64,000 nt of DNA from Mycobacterium botniense (lineage in GTDB: Bacteria; Actinomycetota; Actinomycetes; Mycobacteriales; Mycobacteriaceae): positions 1,922,001-1,986,000 of the forward strand of contig NZ_BLKW01000002.1 of assembly GCF_010723305.1 (NCBI RefSeq), read 5' to 3'. A program made the translations under genes and the position numbers. Of the stretch, positions 52,567 to 60,274 are shown one piece after another; the stretch's first letter is position 1; each line of letters starts with the position of its first letter. Below the pieces are notes generated by a model, which was not told where the DNA came from, ran no database searches, and saw only the letters and a list, made by a program, of their open reading frames with translations.

Positions 52567-53388
52567 GTGGATAACGAACTAGCGGGCAAAGTCGCCATCG
52601 TCACCGGTGGCGCTTCCGGTATCGGACGTGCGACCGTGGAGCGCTTCGTCAGCGAGGGCGCGAAAGTTGTCATCGCCGATGTCGATCGTGATCGGGGTGA
52701 AGACCTGGCGGCCACGCTCGGCGTCGACGTCTCATTCCAGTCAACCGACGTCGCGCAGCCCACGGAAGTCAGCGCGCTGGTCGCGGTGACGGTCGAGAAA
52801 TTCGGCGGATTGCACATCATGGTGAACAATGCCGGTGTCTCGGGCACCATGCACCGCCGATTCCTCGATGATGACCTCGCCGACTTCGACAGGGTCATGG
52901 CGGTCAACGTGCTGGGCGTGATGGCCGGCACCCGCGATGCCGCCCGGCACATGGTGGCGAGCGGTGGTGGATCCATCATCAACGTGACGTCGATTGGGGG
53001 GATTCAGGCTGGCGGCGGCGTAATGACGTACCGTGCGTCGAAAGCGGCAGTCATCCAGTTCACTAAATCCGCTGCGATTGAGTTGGCGCAATATGACATT
53101 CGGGTCAATGCCGTCGCACCAGGAAACGTACCGACACCGTTGCTGGCCTCCTCGGCGGCCAAGTTGGGCGCCGACGCGATCGAGCGCTTCACCGCGACGA
53201 TCCGCGAGACGATGCGCGCCGATCGGCCGCTGAAGCGCGAGGGCACACCTGACGATGTCGCGGAAGCCATCCTGTATTTCGCCGGCGAACGGTCTCGTTA
53301 CGTCACCGGCACAGTGCTACCGGTCGACGGTGGCATCGTTGCAGGCAAACCGATCAGACGCCGAAGCGATGCCCGCGAAAACAAATGA
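52567..53388 (+). CDS. SDR-family oxidoreductase
   Basis: A classical SDR of 273 residues from GTG 52567. Motifs are AIVTGGASGIGRATVERF, DVDRDRGEDL, VNNAGVSGT, VTSIGGIQAGGGVMTYRASK with YxxxK, and NAVAPGNVPTPLL; the C-terminus is typical (YVTGTVLPVDGGIVAG). It appears monocistronic and shares a promoter type with the TetR-P450 operon downstream, so it may act on the same substrate. The 220 bp after it contain no gene. Confidence 0.87.
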   Translation: MDNELAGKVAIVTGGASGIGRATVERFVSEGAKVVIADVDRDRGEDLAATLGVDVSFQSTDVAQPTEVSALVAVTVEKFGGLHIMVNNAGVSGTMHRRFLDDDLADFDRVMAVNVLGVMAGTRDAARHMVASGGGSIINVTSIGGIQAGGGVMTYRASKAAVIQFTKSAAIELAQYDIRVNAVAPGNVPTPLLASSAAKLGADAIERFTATIRETMRADRPLKREGTPDDVAEAILYFAGERSRYVTGTVLPVDGGIVAGKPIRRRSDARENK

Positions 53389-53572
53389 CAGCGCTCCTGC
53401 GGTGAGGCGGGGTTGCAGGGCAACATCCTCACGTTGATATCGCATGGACGACCGTGTGGGCGCCGGGAAGTTGCCATCCGTGCCGGCACGGGTGTGTCGC
53501 GGTGAGCTGCGAGATGCCGCGGCGGCAGTGCCGGGGTAGGGGCGGTGTTTTGCCCGAACGGAATAATTCAAT

Positions 53573-53607
53573 CGCTTGACTTAAATCCATCAGCACGGTT
53601 GACTAAC
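53573..53607 (+). promoter_or_regulatory. Leaderless-type promoter of the TetR-P450 operon
   Basis: CGCTTGACTTAA (53573-53584) with a TTGACT -35 and a -10 near GACTAAC (53601-53607), 3 nt before ATG 53611. The twin of the promoter at 52527. Possible target of the TetR encoded just downstream. Confidence 0.55.
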
Positions 53608-53610
53608 CTC

Positions 53611-54252
53611 ATGACCACAGCCACCAAGCCGGTGCGCCGGGCCGGTACCACGCGGGAAGCGATCCTGACGGCGGCGGAGCGCCTGTTTGCTGAGCACGGT
53701 GTGTTCGCGGTGTCCAACAGACAGGTCAGCGAGGCTGCCGGTCAGGGCAACAATGCAGCGGTGGGTTACCACTTCGGCACCAAGACCGATCTGGTGCGTG
53801 CGATCGAGCAGAAACATCGACAGCCCATCGAACAGCTGCGCGAGCAGATGGTCGCCGAGCTTGGCGACTCCGCTGACATGCGCGACTGGGTGGCATGCCT
53901 GGTGTGTCCGCTCACCGAGCACCTGGCAGAACTTGGTAATCCAAGTTGGTATGCCCGATTCGCGGCACAGGTGATGGCCGATCCGGCTTACCACAACATC
54001 GTCGTCAAAGATGCATTGAGCTCGCCGTCACTGGTCGAGGTAATCGGCGGAATAAATCGCTGCCTTCCCGATCTGCCGCGCTACGTCCGGGCGGAACGCA
54101 ACGTCATGGCCCGCAACCTGCTCATGCACACCTGCGCCGATCGTGAACGAGCGCTCGCCGCGGGCGCATCCGTACCCCGACCTTCGTGGCAGGCCGCCGC
54201 CTCCGGGCTGATCGACGCGATCGTGGGGCTGTGGTTGGCGCCGGTCAGTTGA
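53611..54252 (+). CDS. TetR-family regulator of the P450 operon
   Basis: A 213-residue TetR protein from ATG 53611. The HTH is FAVSNRQVSEAAGQGNNAAV with the recognition helix region GNNAAVGYHF, which is an unusual variant; the C-terminal domain contains YARFAAQVMADPAY, as in several mycobacterial TetR regulators of degradation genes. It is the first gene of an operon with ferredoxin and P450 (12-nt gap), so it is probably autoregulated. Confidence 0.88.
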   Translation: MTTATKPVRRAGTTREAILTAAERLFAEHGVFAVSNRQVSEAAGQGNNAAVGYHFGTKTDLVRAIEQKHRQPIEQLREQMVAELGDSADMRDWVACLVCPLTEHLAELGNPSWYARFAAQVMADPAYHNIVVKDALSSPSLVEVIGGINRCLPDLPRYVRAERNVMARNLLMHTCADRERALAAGASVPRPSWQAAASGLIDAIVGLWLAPVS

Positions 54253-54264
54253 AAGAAAATTGCA

Positions 54265-54459
54265 ATGAAAGTCACTGTCGACCAAGATAAATGCGCCTCA
54301 TCCGGAAATTGCGTCATGCAGGCTCCGGCGATTTTCGACCAGCGTGACGAGGATGGCGTCGTAGTGTTGCTCAACGCGAATCCACCGAGCGAGCAGGAGA
54401 ACAACGCCCGTAGGGCTGCCGTGTCCTGCCCTGCACTGGCCATCAGCATCGAGGAGTGA
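54265..54459 (+). CDS. 3Fe-4S ferredoxin, P450 redox partner
   Basis: A 64-residue ferredoxin with three cluster cysteines (Cys10, Cys16, Cys55) in CASSGNC and SCPALAI. The fourth position of the CxxXxxC motif is Ser13, so a 3Fe-4S cluster is expected. The small size and the GTGA overlap with the P450 gene show that it is the electron donor for that P450. The NAD(P)H reductase partner is not adjacent. Confidence 0.93.
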   Translation: MKVTVDQDKCASSGNCVMQAPAIFDQRDEDGVVVLLNANPPSEQENNARRAAVSCPALAISIEE

Positions 54460-55703
54460 CCTTGTCCGAGACCTTGTCCGGTGCCGCGACCCAAACATCT
54501 TCGGAGCTACCGGAATACCCGATGCCACGGTCGGCGCGCTGCCCATTTGCGCCGCCTCCCCAGGTGCTGGCGCTCAATTCCCGGAAGCCGTTGAGCAGGG
54601 TGCGCATCTGGGACGGCAGCACGCCCTGGTTGGTGACGGGCTACGAAGAGGTGCGCACGCTGTTCTCCGATCCCCGAGTCAGTGTCGACGACCGCCGCCC
54701 GGGTTTCCCGCACTGGAATGAGGGCATGCTGGCGACGGTGCACAAACGTCCGCGGTCGGTGTTCACGTCCGACGCCGAGGAACACACTCGTTTCCGACGA
54801 ATGTTGTCACGTCCGTTCACTTTTCGCCGTGTTGAGGCCCTGCGACCGGCAATCCAGAAAATCACCGACGAGCACATCGACACGATGCTCGCCGGCGCGC
54901 AGCCCGCCGACCTCGTCACCGCCCTCGCACTGCCCGTTCCGTCCCTGGTGATCAGCACGCTGCTCGGCGTCCCCTATGAGGACGCCGAGATGTTTCAGCA
55001 CCACGCCACCATCGGGCTTGCCCGCTATGCGACCGCCGAGGACACCGCTAAGGGCGCCGCCGGGCTGCACAAATACCTGGCCCGGCTGGTCGAGGCCAAA
55101 ATGCAGAACCCGGCCGAAGACGCAGTGTCGGATTTGGCCGAGCGCGTCAACGCCGGCGAGATCAGCGTCCGGGAAGCAGCGCAGCTGGGCACCGGGCTGT
55201 TGATCGCCGGGCACGAGACCACCGCGAACATGATCGGTCTGGGCGTGCTCGCCCTGTTGGAAAACCCCGAACAATTGGCCATCCTGCGTGACAGCGACGA
55301 TCCGGCGATCATCGCCAACGCGGTCGAGGAGTTGCTGCGATACTTATCCATCATCCAAAACGGTCAGCGGCGAATCGCCATCGACGACATCGCAATCGGT
55401 GGTGAGGTGATCCGCGCGGGTGAAGGCATCATCATCGACTTGGCTCCGGCCAACTGGGATCCTAAAGTCTTCCCCGAACCGGAACGGCTCTACCTGCATC
55501 GGTCGGCCGCCCCGAATGTCGCGTTCGGCTACGGCAGGCATCAATGCGTCGGCCAACAACTGGCCCGTGCCGAGTTGCAGATCGTCTACCACACCTTGTT
55601 CCGCCGCATTCCCACGCTAAGACTGGCGGTCCCGATCGATGAGATTCCGTTCAAACACGACCGGCTCGCGTACGGCGTCTACGAACTACCGGTGACCTGG
55701 TGA
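54456..55703 (+). CDS. Cytochrome P450
   Basis: A 415-residue soluble bacterial P450. I-helix oxygen motif AGHETTANM; K-helix EELLRYLS (ExxR); and haem loop FGYGRHQCVGQQLARAE with the axial Cys. The N-terminus MPRSARCPFAPPP is normal for class I enzymes. It starts at GTG 54456 inside the ferredoxin stop. It probably hydroxylates the compound handled by the following CoA genes; the substrate is unknown. Confidence 0.95.
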   Translation: MTLSETLSGAATQTSSELPEYPMPRSARCPFAPPPQVLALNSRKPLSRVRIWDGSTPWLVTGYEEVRTLFSDPRVSVDDRRPGFPHWNEGMLATVHKRPRSVFTSDAEEHTRFRRMLSRPFTFRRVEALRPAIQKITDEHIDTMLAGAQPADLVTALALPVPSLVISTLLGVPYEDAEMFQHHATIGLARYATAEDTAKGAAGLHKYLARLVEAKMQNPAEDAVSDLAERVNAGEISVREAAQLGTGLLIAGHETTANMIGLGVLALLENPEQLAILRDSDDPAIIANAVEELLRYLSIIQNGQRRIAIDDIAIGGEVIRAGEGIIIDLAPANWDPKVFPEPERLYLHRSAAPNVAFGYGRHQCVGQQLARAELQIVYHTLFRRIPTLRLAVPIDEIPFKHDRLAYGVYELPVTW

Positions 55704-55775
55704 CCGAATTTGCAAACAGCGCTGGCCTCGCCACCGACCGCATGTGGTGGTGAGCCGAATCCGAATGGAGGGACA

Positions 55776-56954
55776 ATGATGTCGACTCGAACAAGCAGCC
55801 TTGCCCTCTACCCGCCCGAAGGGTTTGGCGCTCCGAAGGATCGGCGCGGGCACGCCAGTGGTGACGTCGGATTGCCGCCGGGAACCGAGGTGTTCTCCGC
55901 GGACAATCATATTTCGCTTGCCGAAGATATTTTCTACGAGCGTTTCCCGGACGACCTCAAGGACAAGGCCCCCCGGATTTGGTACCAGGACGGCGCTTAC
56001 CTGGTCGGACGCCAGGGACAAACGTTTTTGCCGGGTGACTTCAGCGCAGTGCTGATGCAGTACGATGATCTGGCCGGGGCTGCGACCACCAACATCGAGG
56101 CGCGGATCCAAGAGCTTCATGAGGATGGAGTCGACAAAGAACTGGCCTTTCCCAACGCGGTTCTGGCACTTTTCCATTTTCCGGACAAAGACCTGCGTGA
56201 GCGAGTGTTCCGCATTTACAACGAGCACATGGCGGATCTGCAAGAGCGCTCACGCGGGCATTTCTATGGTGTGGGTCTGATCAACTGGTGGGACCCCAAA
56301 GGCACTCGGCGCACGTTGGAAGAGCTGAAAGCGCTGGGACTCAAGACATTTTTGCTGCCATTGAACCCGGGAAAGGGGGAAGACGGCAACGTGATCGACT
56401 ACTCGAGCACGGCGATGAGCCCGGTCTGGGATGAGATCGAAGAGTCGGGCCTTCCGATCTCGCACCACATCGGGGAGACCCCGCCGAAAAGCCCCTGCGA
56501 GTTCAACAGCGTGGTCGTCGGCATGATGATCAATATCGACGGATTCCGGGAGATGTTCTCCAAGTACATCTTCGGTGGTATCCTCGACCGCCATCCGCGG
56601 TTGCGCATCGGGTGGTTCGAGGGCGGAATCTCCTGGGTGCCGTGGGCCCTGCAAGACGCCGAGCACTTGGTGGCGTCGTATCGACACATGTTCAACCGAC
56701 AGCTCGAACACGACATCCGGTACTACTGGAACACCCACATGAGTGCATCGTTCATGGTCGACCCACTGGGGCTGCAGCTGATCGACGAGATCGGGATCGA
56801 CAAGGTGATGTGGTCAAGCGACTATCCGCACAATGAAAGCACGTTCGGCTATTCGGAGAAATCGCTGGCGGCGGTCGTCGCTGCCGTTGGGCCAGAAGCT
56901 GCCGCGCGCATCGTGAGCGGCAACGTCAAAGAGTTCCTTGGCCTCCAGAGCTGA
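55776..56954 (+). CDS. Amidohydrolase-2 family protein (TIM-barrel decarboxylase/hydrolase)
   Basis: A 392-residue protein from ATG 55776 (or ATG 55779), with GGAGGG upstream. The family features are FSADNHISLAEDIF at the first metal-site strand (DxH rather than HxH), SHHIGETPPKSP, and WSSDYPHNESTFGYS with the late Asp. The long C-terminal half with GWFEGGISWVPWALQDAE is shared with amidohydrolase-2 enzymes in mycobacterial and sphingomonad degradation gene clusters. Members include metal-dependent decarboxylases and lactone or C-C hydrolases. The stop is 3 nt before the next gene. Confidence 0.87.
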   Translation: MMSTRTSSLALYPPEGFGAPKDRRGHASGDVGLPPGTEVFSADNHISLAEDIFYERFPDDLKDKAPRIWYQDGAYLVGRQGQTFLPGDFSAVLMQYDDLAGAATTNIEARIQELHEDGVDKELAFPNAVLALFHFPDKDLRERVFRIYNEHMADLQERSRGHFYGVGLINWWDPKGTRRTLEELKALGLKTFLLPLNPGKGEDGNVIDYSSTAMSPVWDEIEESGLPISHHIGETPPKSPCEFNSVVVGMMINIDGFREMFSKYIFGGILDRHPRLRIGWFEGGISWVPWALQDAEHLVASYRHMFNRQLEHDIRYYWNTHMSASFMVDPLGLQLIDEIGIDKVMWSSDYPHNESTFGYSEKSLAAVVAAVGPEAAARIVSGNVKEFLGLQS

Positions 56955-56957
56955 CCG

Positions 56958-58202
56958 ATGATGACATTTATGCAAACGTCGGCCGCGGGCGCCACCAGTT
57001 TGGTGATTCCGGAAGAACCGGACCTGAGCCGGATGCGCCGGCAAACCGGCTCGCGTCTGCGGGCGGCAATGACTGATCGCGGCGTTGACGCGCTAATCCT
57101 GCTCGGCAATAGCGCGGTGGTCTACGCCACGGGCACGAGCTGGCCATTAGGTGATGCCGGGTTGTCCCATGTCGAACGGCCGGTCGCGGTAATCCTCGTG
57201 GACGATGAGTGGCCGCACCTGTTCGTGCCGTTTCGTGAGGGCGCCGCCCGGGAATCGGAGCTTCCTGCCGACCACCTCCACGGACCCGCCTACCTCGAAT
57301 TCGACGAAGGTGTCGAGAACTTTGCGCGTTTGCTTGCGGAGCTGATTCCACCCGGCGCCGTTGTGGCGGTCGATGAGTGCACCGGCGCCATGTCGCGCGC
57401 GCACGACTCACTGTTTCCCGGCGGACGGCCTGCTGACGCCGCGCAAGTGGTCAGCGCGGCCAAGGTCGTCAAAACCCCTGACGAGCTTTGCTGTATCCGC
57501 GCCGCGTGCCGGATCACCGATGAAGCCATGGTCGATGTCCAGGCAGCGCTGGTTCCAGGTGTGCGCCAGATCGACCTGTCAGCGGGATTCGTGCGCCGGG
57601 CATTCGAGTTGGGCGCGACAGCCAGCATGCTGGAGCCGATTTGGCAGGTGATGCCAAAACGCAAGGCCGACGGCGTGTGGACGACCCACGGTGACTTGGC
57701 GCTGCCGCTGCTGACAACCGAACGAGAACTGATCCGCGGTGATGTGTTGTGGACGGACGTCAGCATCACCTACCGCGGTTACTGTTCGGACTTCGGCCGC
57801 ACGTGGATCGTCGGGCAGCAGCCCACCGCCCGCCAGCAGGCACAGTTTGACAAATGGCGGGAGATCATGAACGCCGTTTTGGGCGTCACCCGCGCTGGAG
57901 CCACCGCGGCGGACCTCTGCCGGGCGGCGACCAAGGCCAACGGCGGCAGCCGGCCCTGGCTGCCGCACTTCTACCTGGGACATGGAATCGGTGTGAACGC
58001 TGCTGAAACACCGATGATCGGAACAGATCTCGGAGATGAGTTCGATGAGAACTTCATTTTCGAGCCGGGCATGGTGCTGGTATTGGAGCCGGTGGTCTGG
58101 GAAGACGGCACCGGCGGCTATCGCAGTGAAGAGATTGTGGTGATCACCGAAGAAGGGTGGTTGCCGTTGACCAACTATCCCTACGATCCCTATGGCAACT
58201 GA
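56958..58202 (+). CDS. M24-family metallopeptidase-like protein, metal site intact
   Basis: A 414-residue pita-bread-fold protein related to aminopeptidase P/creatinase. The N-terminal domain (DALILLGNSAVVYATG) precedes the catalytic domain, where the five usual metal ligands can be placed: Asp in LWTDVSITYRG, Asp in YCSDFGRTW, His in YLGHGIGVNAAE, Glu in LVLEPVVWED, and Glu in YRSEEIVV. It overlaps the next gene, a degenerate paralogue, by 11 nt. It is in an operon of CoA enzymes, so the substrate may be an amino-acid conjugate or a C-N bond in a degradation intermediate rather than a peptide. Confidence 0.88.
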   Translation: MMTFMQTSAAGATSLVIPEEPDLSRMRRQTGSRLRAAMTDRGVDALILLGNSAVVYATGTSWPLGDAGLSHVERPVAVILVDDEWPHLFVPFREGAARESELPADHLHGPAYLEFDEGVENFARLLAELIPPGAVVAVDECTGAMSRAHDSLFPGGRPADAAQVVSAAKVVKTPDELCCIRAACRITDEAMVDVQAALVPGVRQIDLSAGFVRRAFELGATASMLEPIWQVMPKRKADGVWTTHGDLALPLLTTERELIRGDVLWTDVSITYRGYCSDFGRTWIVGQQPTARQQAQFDKWREIMNAVLGVTRAGATAADLCRAATKANGGSRPWLPHFYLGHGIGVNAAETPMIGTDLGDEFDENFIFEPGMVLVLEPVVWEDGTGGYRSEEIVVITEEGWLPLTNYPYDPYGN

Positions 58203-59313
58203 AGTTCTGCCCGACGATCGGGCTCTGCGTTGTGGGCGGCGCGAGCGGGCGCTGGCCCAGATGGAAGCACATGACCTTGACGTGCTGGTCCTTGGACGGC
58301 AGGCCAATGTCCGTTACGTTGCGGGTGCGCCCCAGCTGTGGGTTGCCGGGACCCGGCCATTCGGGCCGACCTGCGTACTGGTGCGGGCAACCGGTGCCAT
58401 TCACCTGATGAGTACCTGGGATGAGGGTGTTCCCGACGACATCCCGCGCGAGAACCTGTATGGGCTGGCATGGAATCCGCTGAACACAGTCGCGGCGCTG
58501 AAGCGAATCGAAGCTGCGTCCAGCGCCCAACGGGTCGGCACCGACGCGCTGTCGCCGACGTTCGCCGAACTGTTGCCAATGGCCTTCCCCAACGCGCAGT
58601 TGATTGACGCCGAACCAGCTATGCGAGCGGCGCGGCGAATCAAGACATCCGAAGAAGTAATGATGCTGCGCCAATCGGTTCAGGTGGCTGAGTCAGCACT
58701 CGCGGCTGCGGTGGCCGAATTACGGCCGGGTGTCAGCGAACAGAAACTGACTGGGGTGTTGTTGGAGGCGATGACGGCGGCGGGAGTGAGCACGCCGGCG
58801 AACCAAGACGCCGTCTGGGTGACATCTCGGGAGCACCCGTGGCGGAGGGTGAACGGTGACGGTTGCGCCCGATCGGGCGATCTGGTGGCGTTTTCCGCAA
58901 GCGCTCTCGCCGACGGCTATATCGGTGAAGTGGGAAGAACGTGGCCGGCGGGCCGGCCAGTCGGTGTGGCGAATTTGTATCAGAGGTGGAACACGTTGTG
59001 GAACTGTTTGTTCGCCGCGTGCCGACCAGGCGCGTCGGCGGACGACTTGTTGGGTGCCTATCGGGCCGCCGGAGAACCTTTGCCGCCGATGCCGGTGGCG
59101 CGCGGCCTGGGGATGGGTTTTGACCCGCCCGTGGTCTCCTCGCACTTACCGCAGACGGCAGCGGGCGAACGGCTGGAACCCGGGATGGTGTTGGCTGTCA
59201 CCGGGTATGTCTGGGAGCACGCTGTCGGGGCGGTCTTCGGGCGTGAGGCGGTGTTGATTACCTCCGATGGCGCCGAAGTGCTCACGAAAAGCCCATTCTG
59301 GGAGGAGCATTAG
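58192..59313 (+). CDS. M24-like protein with degenerate metal site
   Basis: A 373-residue pita-bread-fold protein, clearly related to the preceding gene in layout (LDVLVLGRQANVRYVAG; AARRIKTSEEVMMLR; LEPGMVL). The metal-ligand positions are replaced: the first Asp region reads LVAFSASALADGY, the second has GEVGRTW instead of a DxxRT Asp, GHGIG becomes ARGLGMG, LEP is AVTG, and the final Glu region is FGREAVL. It should not bind two metals. Creatinase shows that such folds can still work without metal; a heterodimer with the 56958 product is the other likely option. It overlaps that gene by 11 nt. Confidence 0.85.
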   Translation: MATEVLPDDRALRCGRRERALAQMEAHDLDVLVLGRQANVRYVAGAPQLWVAGTRPFGPTCVLVRATGAIHLMSTWDEGVPDDIPRENLYGLAWNPLNTVAALKRIEAASSAQRVGTDALSPTFAELLPMAFPNAQLIDAEPAMRAARRIKTSEEVMMLRQSVQVAESALAAAVAELRPGVSEQKLTGVLLEAMTAAGVSTPANQDAVWVTSREHPWRRVNGDGCARSGDLVAFSASALADGYIGEVGRTWPAGRPVGVANLYQRWNTLWNCLFAACRPGASADDLLGAYRAAGEPLPPMPVARGLGMGFDPPVVSSHLPQTAAGERLEPGMVLAVTGYVWEHAVGAVFGREAVLITSDGAEVLTKSPFWEEH

Positions 59314-59317
59314 CGAG

Positions 59318-60271
59318 ATGACTTTCTCATCGCGCCCATCACCGGAAGAAATCATCCTCTACGCTAAGAATCCGAAGACCAAGATCGCAACCATCACGTT
59401 CAACCGGCCTGAGTATCTGAATGCGCCAACGGCCGCGGCACGGTTGCGTTATGCCGACTTGCTGCGCGCGGCCACGGTCGACAACGACGTGAAGGTGGTC
59501 GTGATCCGCGGCGTCGGTGACGACTTCGGCAGCGGCGCCGATCTTCCGGAATTCATGGAGGGCCAGGATTCGCCCGAATTCCGTCTCGCCGAGCTGCGGC
59601 TGGAACCCGACGGCATCGTGTACCCCCCGAAGAGCTCCTTCCGACACGGGGCGACGATCAGCCAGTGGTACGCCAATTCGCAAGCCGGCAACCGGCCATT
59701 GCAGGAGCTAAAGAAGATCAGCATTGTCGAGGCCAAAGGCTATTGCTACGGGTGGCATTTCTACCAGGCGGCTGACGCTGATTTGGTGATCGCCAGCGAT
59801 GACACGCTGTTCGGCCATCCCTCGTTCCGGTACTACGGGTGGGGTCCGCGGATGTGGACGTGGGTGCAGACCATGGGCTTGCGAAAGTTTCAGGAAATGG
59901 TGTTTACCGGCAGGCCGTTCACCGCCGACGAAATGTACCAGTGCAATTTTCTCAACAAGGTCGTACCGCGCGATCAGTTGGAAGCCGAGGTGCAGAAGTA
60001 CGCGCTTGCGTGCGCCCGCAACCGCCCGACCGACACGGTGTTCATGCAGAAGGTGTTCTTTGAAGTCGTCAAACAGTATCAGGGCGAGTACCTGGGCAGC
60101 TTGTTGTCGGCGTTCTTCGAGTCTATGGGCAGCCACATCCACCACGACGCCGATGATTTGGAGATGGGAACTGCAATCGATCGGGGGTTAAGCGACGCTG
60201 TGAAGGAGAACGACAGCAAGTTCCCGCCGGAATTTCGCCTCAGTAAATCCAGCCGTAAACGGAACGGCTAG
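59318..60271 (+). CDS. Enoyl-CoA hydratase/isomerase-family protein, extended
   Basis: A crotonase-fold protein of 317 residues from ATG 59318 (4 nt after the previous stop). It shows FNRPEYLNAPTAAARLR, GDDFGSGADLPEFM (oxyanion hole), IVEAKGYCYGWHFYQAAD and DTLFGHPSFRYYGWGPRM. It is longer than the usual 260, with an insertion between the two oxyanion segments (about residues 85-125) rich in Tyr/Trp. The catalytic Glu residues of hydratases are not evident at GHPSFRY, so a lyase, hydrolase or isomerase activity is possible. Next gene 3 nt downstream. Confidence 0.86.
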   Translation: MTFSSRPSPEEIILYAKNPKTKIATITFNRPEYLNAPTAAARLRYADLLRAATVDNDVKVVVIRGVGDDFGSGADLPEFMEGQDSPEFRLAELRLEPDGIVYPPKSSFRHGATISQWYANSQAGNRPLQELKKISIVEAKGYCYGWHFYQAADADLVIASDDTLFGHPSFRYYGWGPRMWTWVQTMGLRKFQEMVFTGRPFTADEMYQCNFLNKVVPRDQLEAEVQKYALACARNRPTDTVFMQKVFFEVVKQYQGEYLGSLLSAFFESMGSHIHHDADDLEMGTAIDRGLSDAVKENDSKFPPEFRLSKSSRKRNG

Positions 60272-60274
60272 CTC

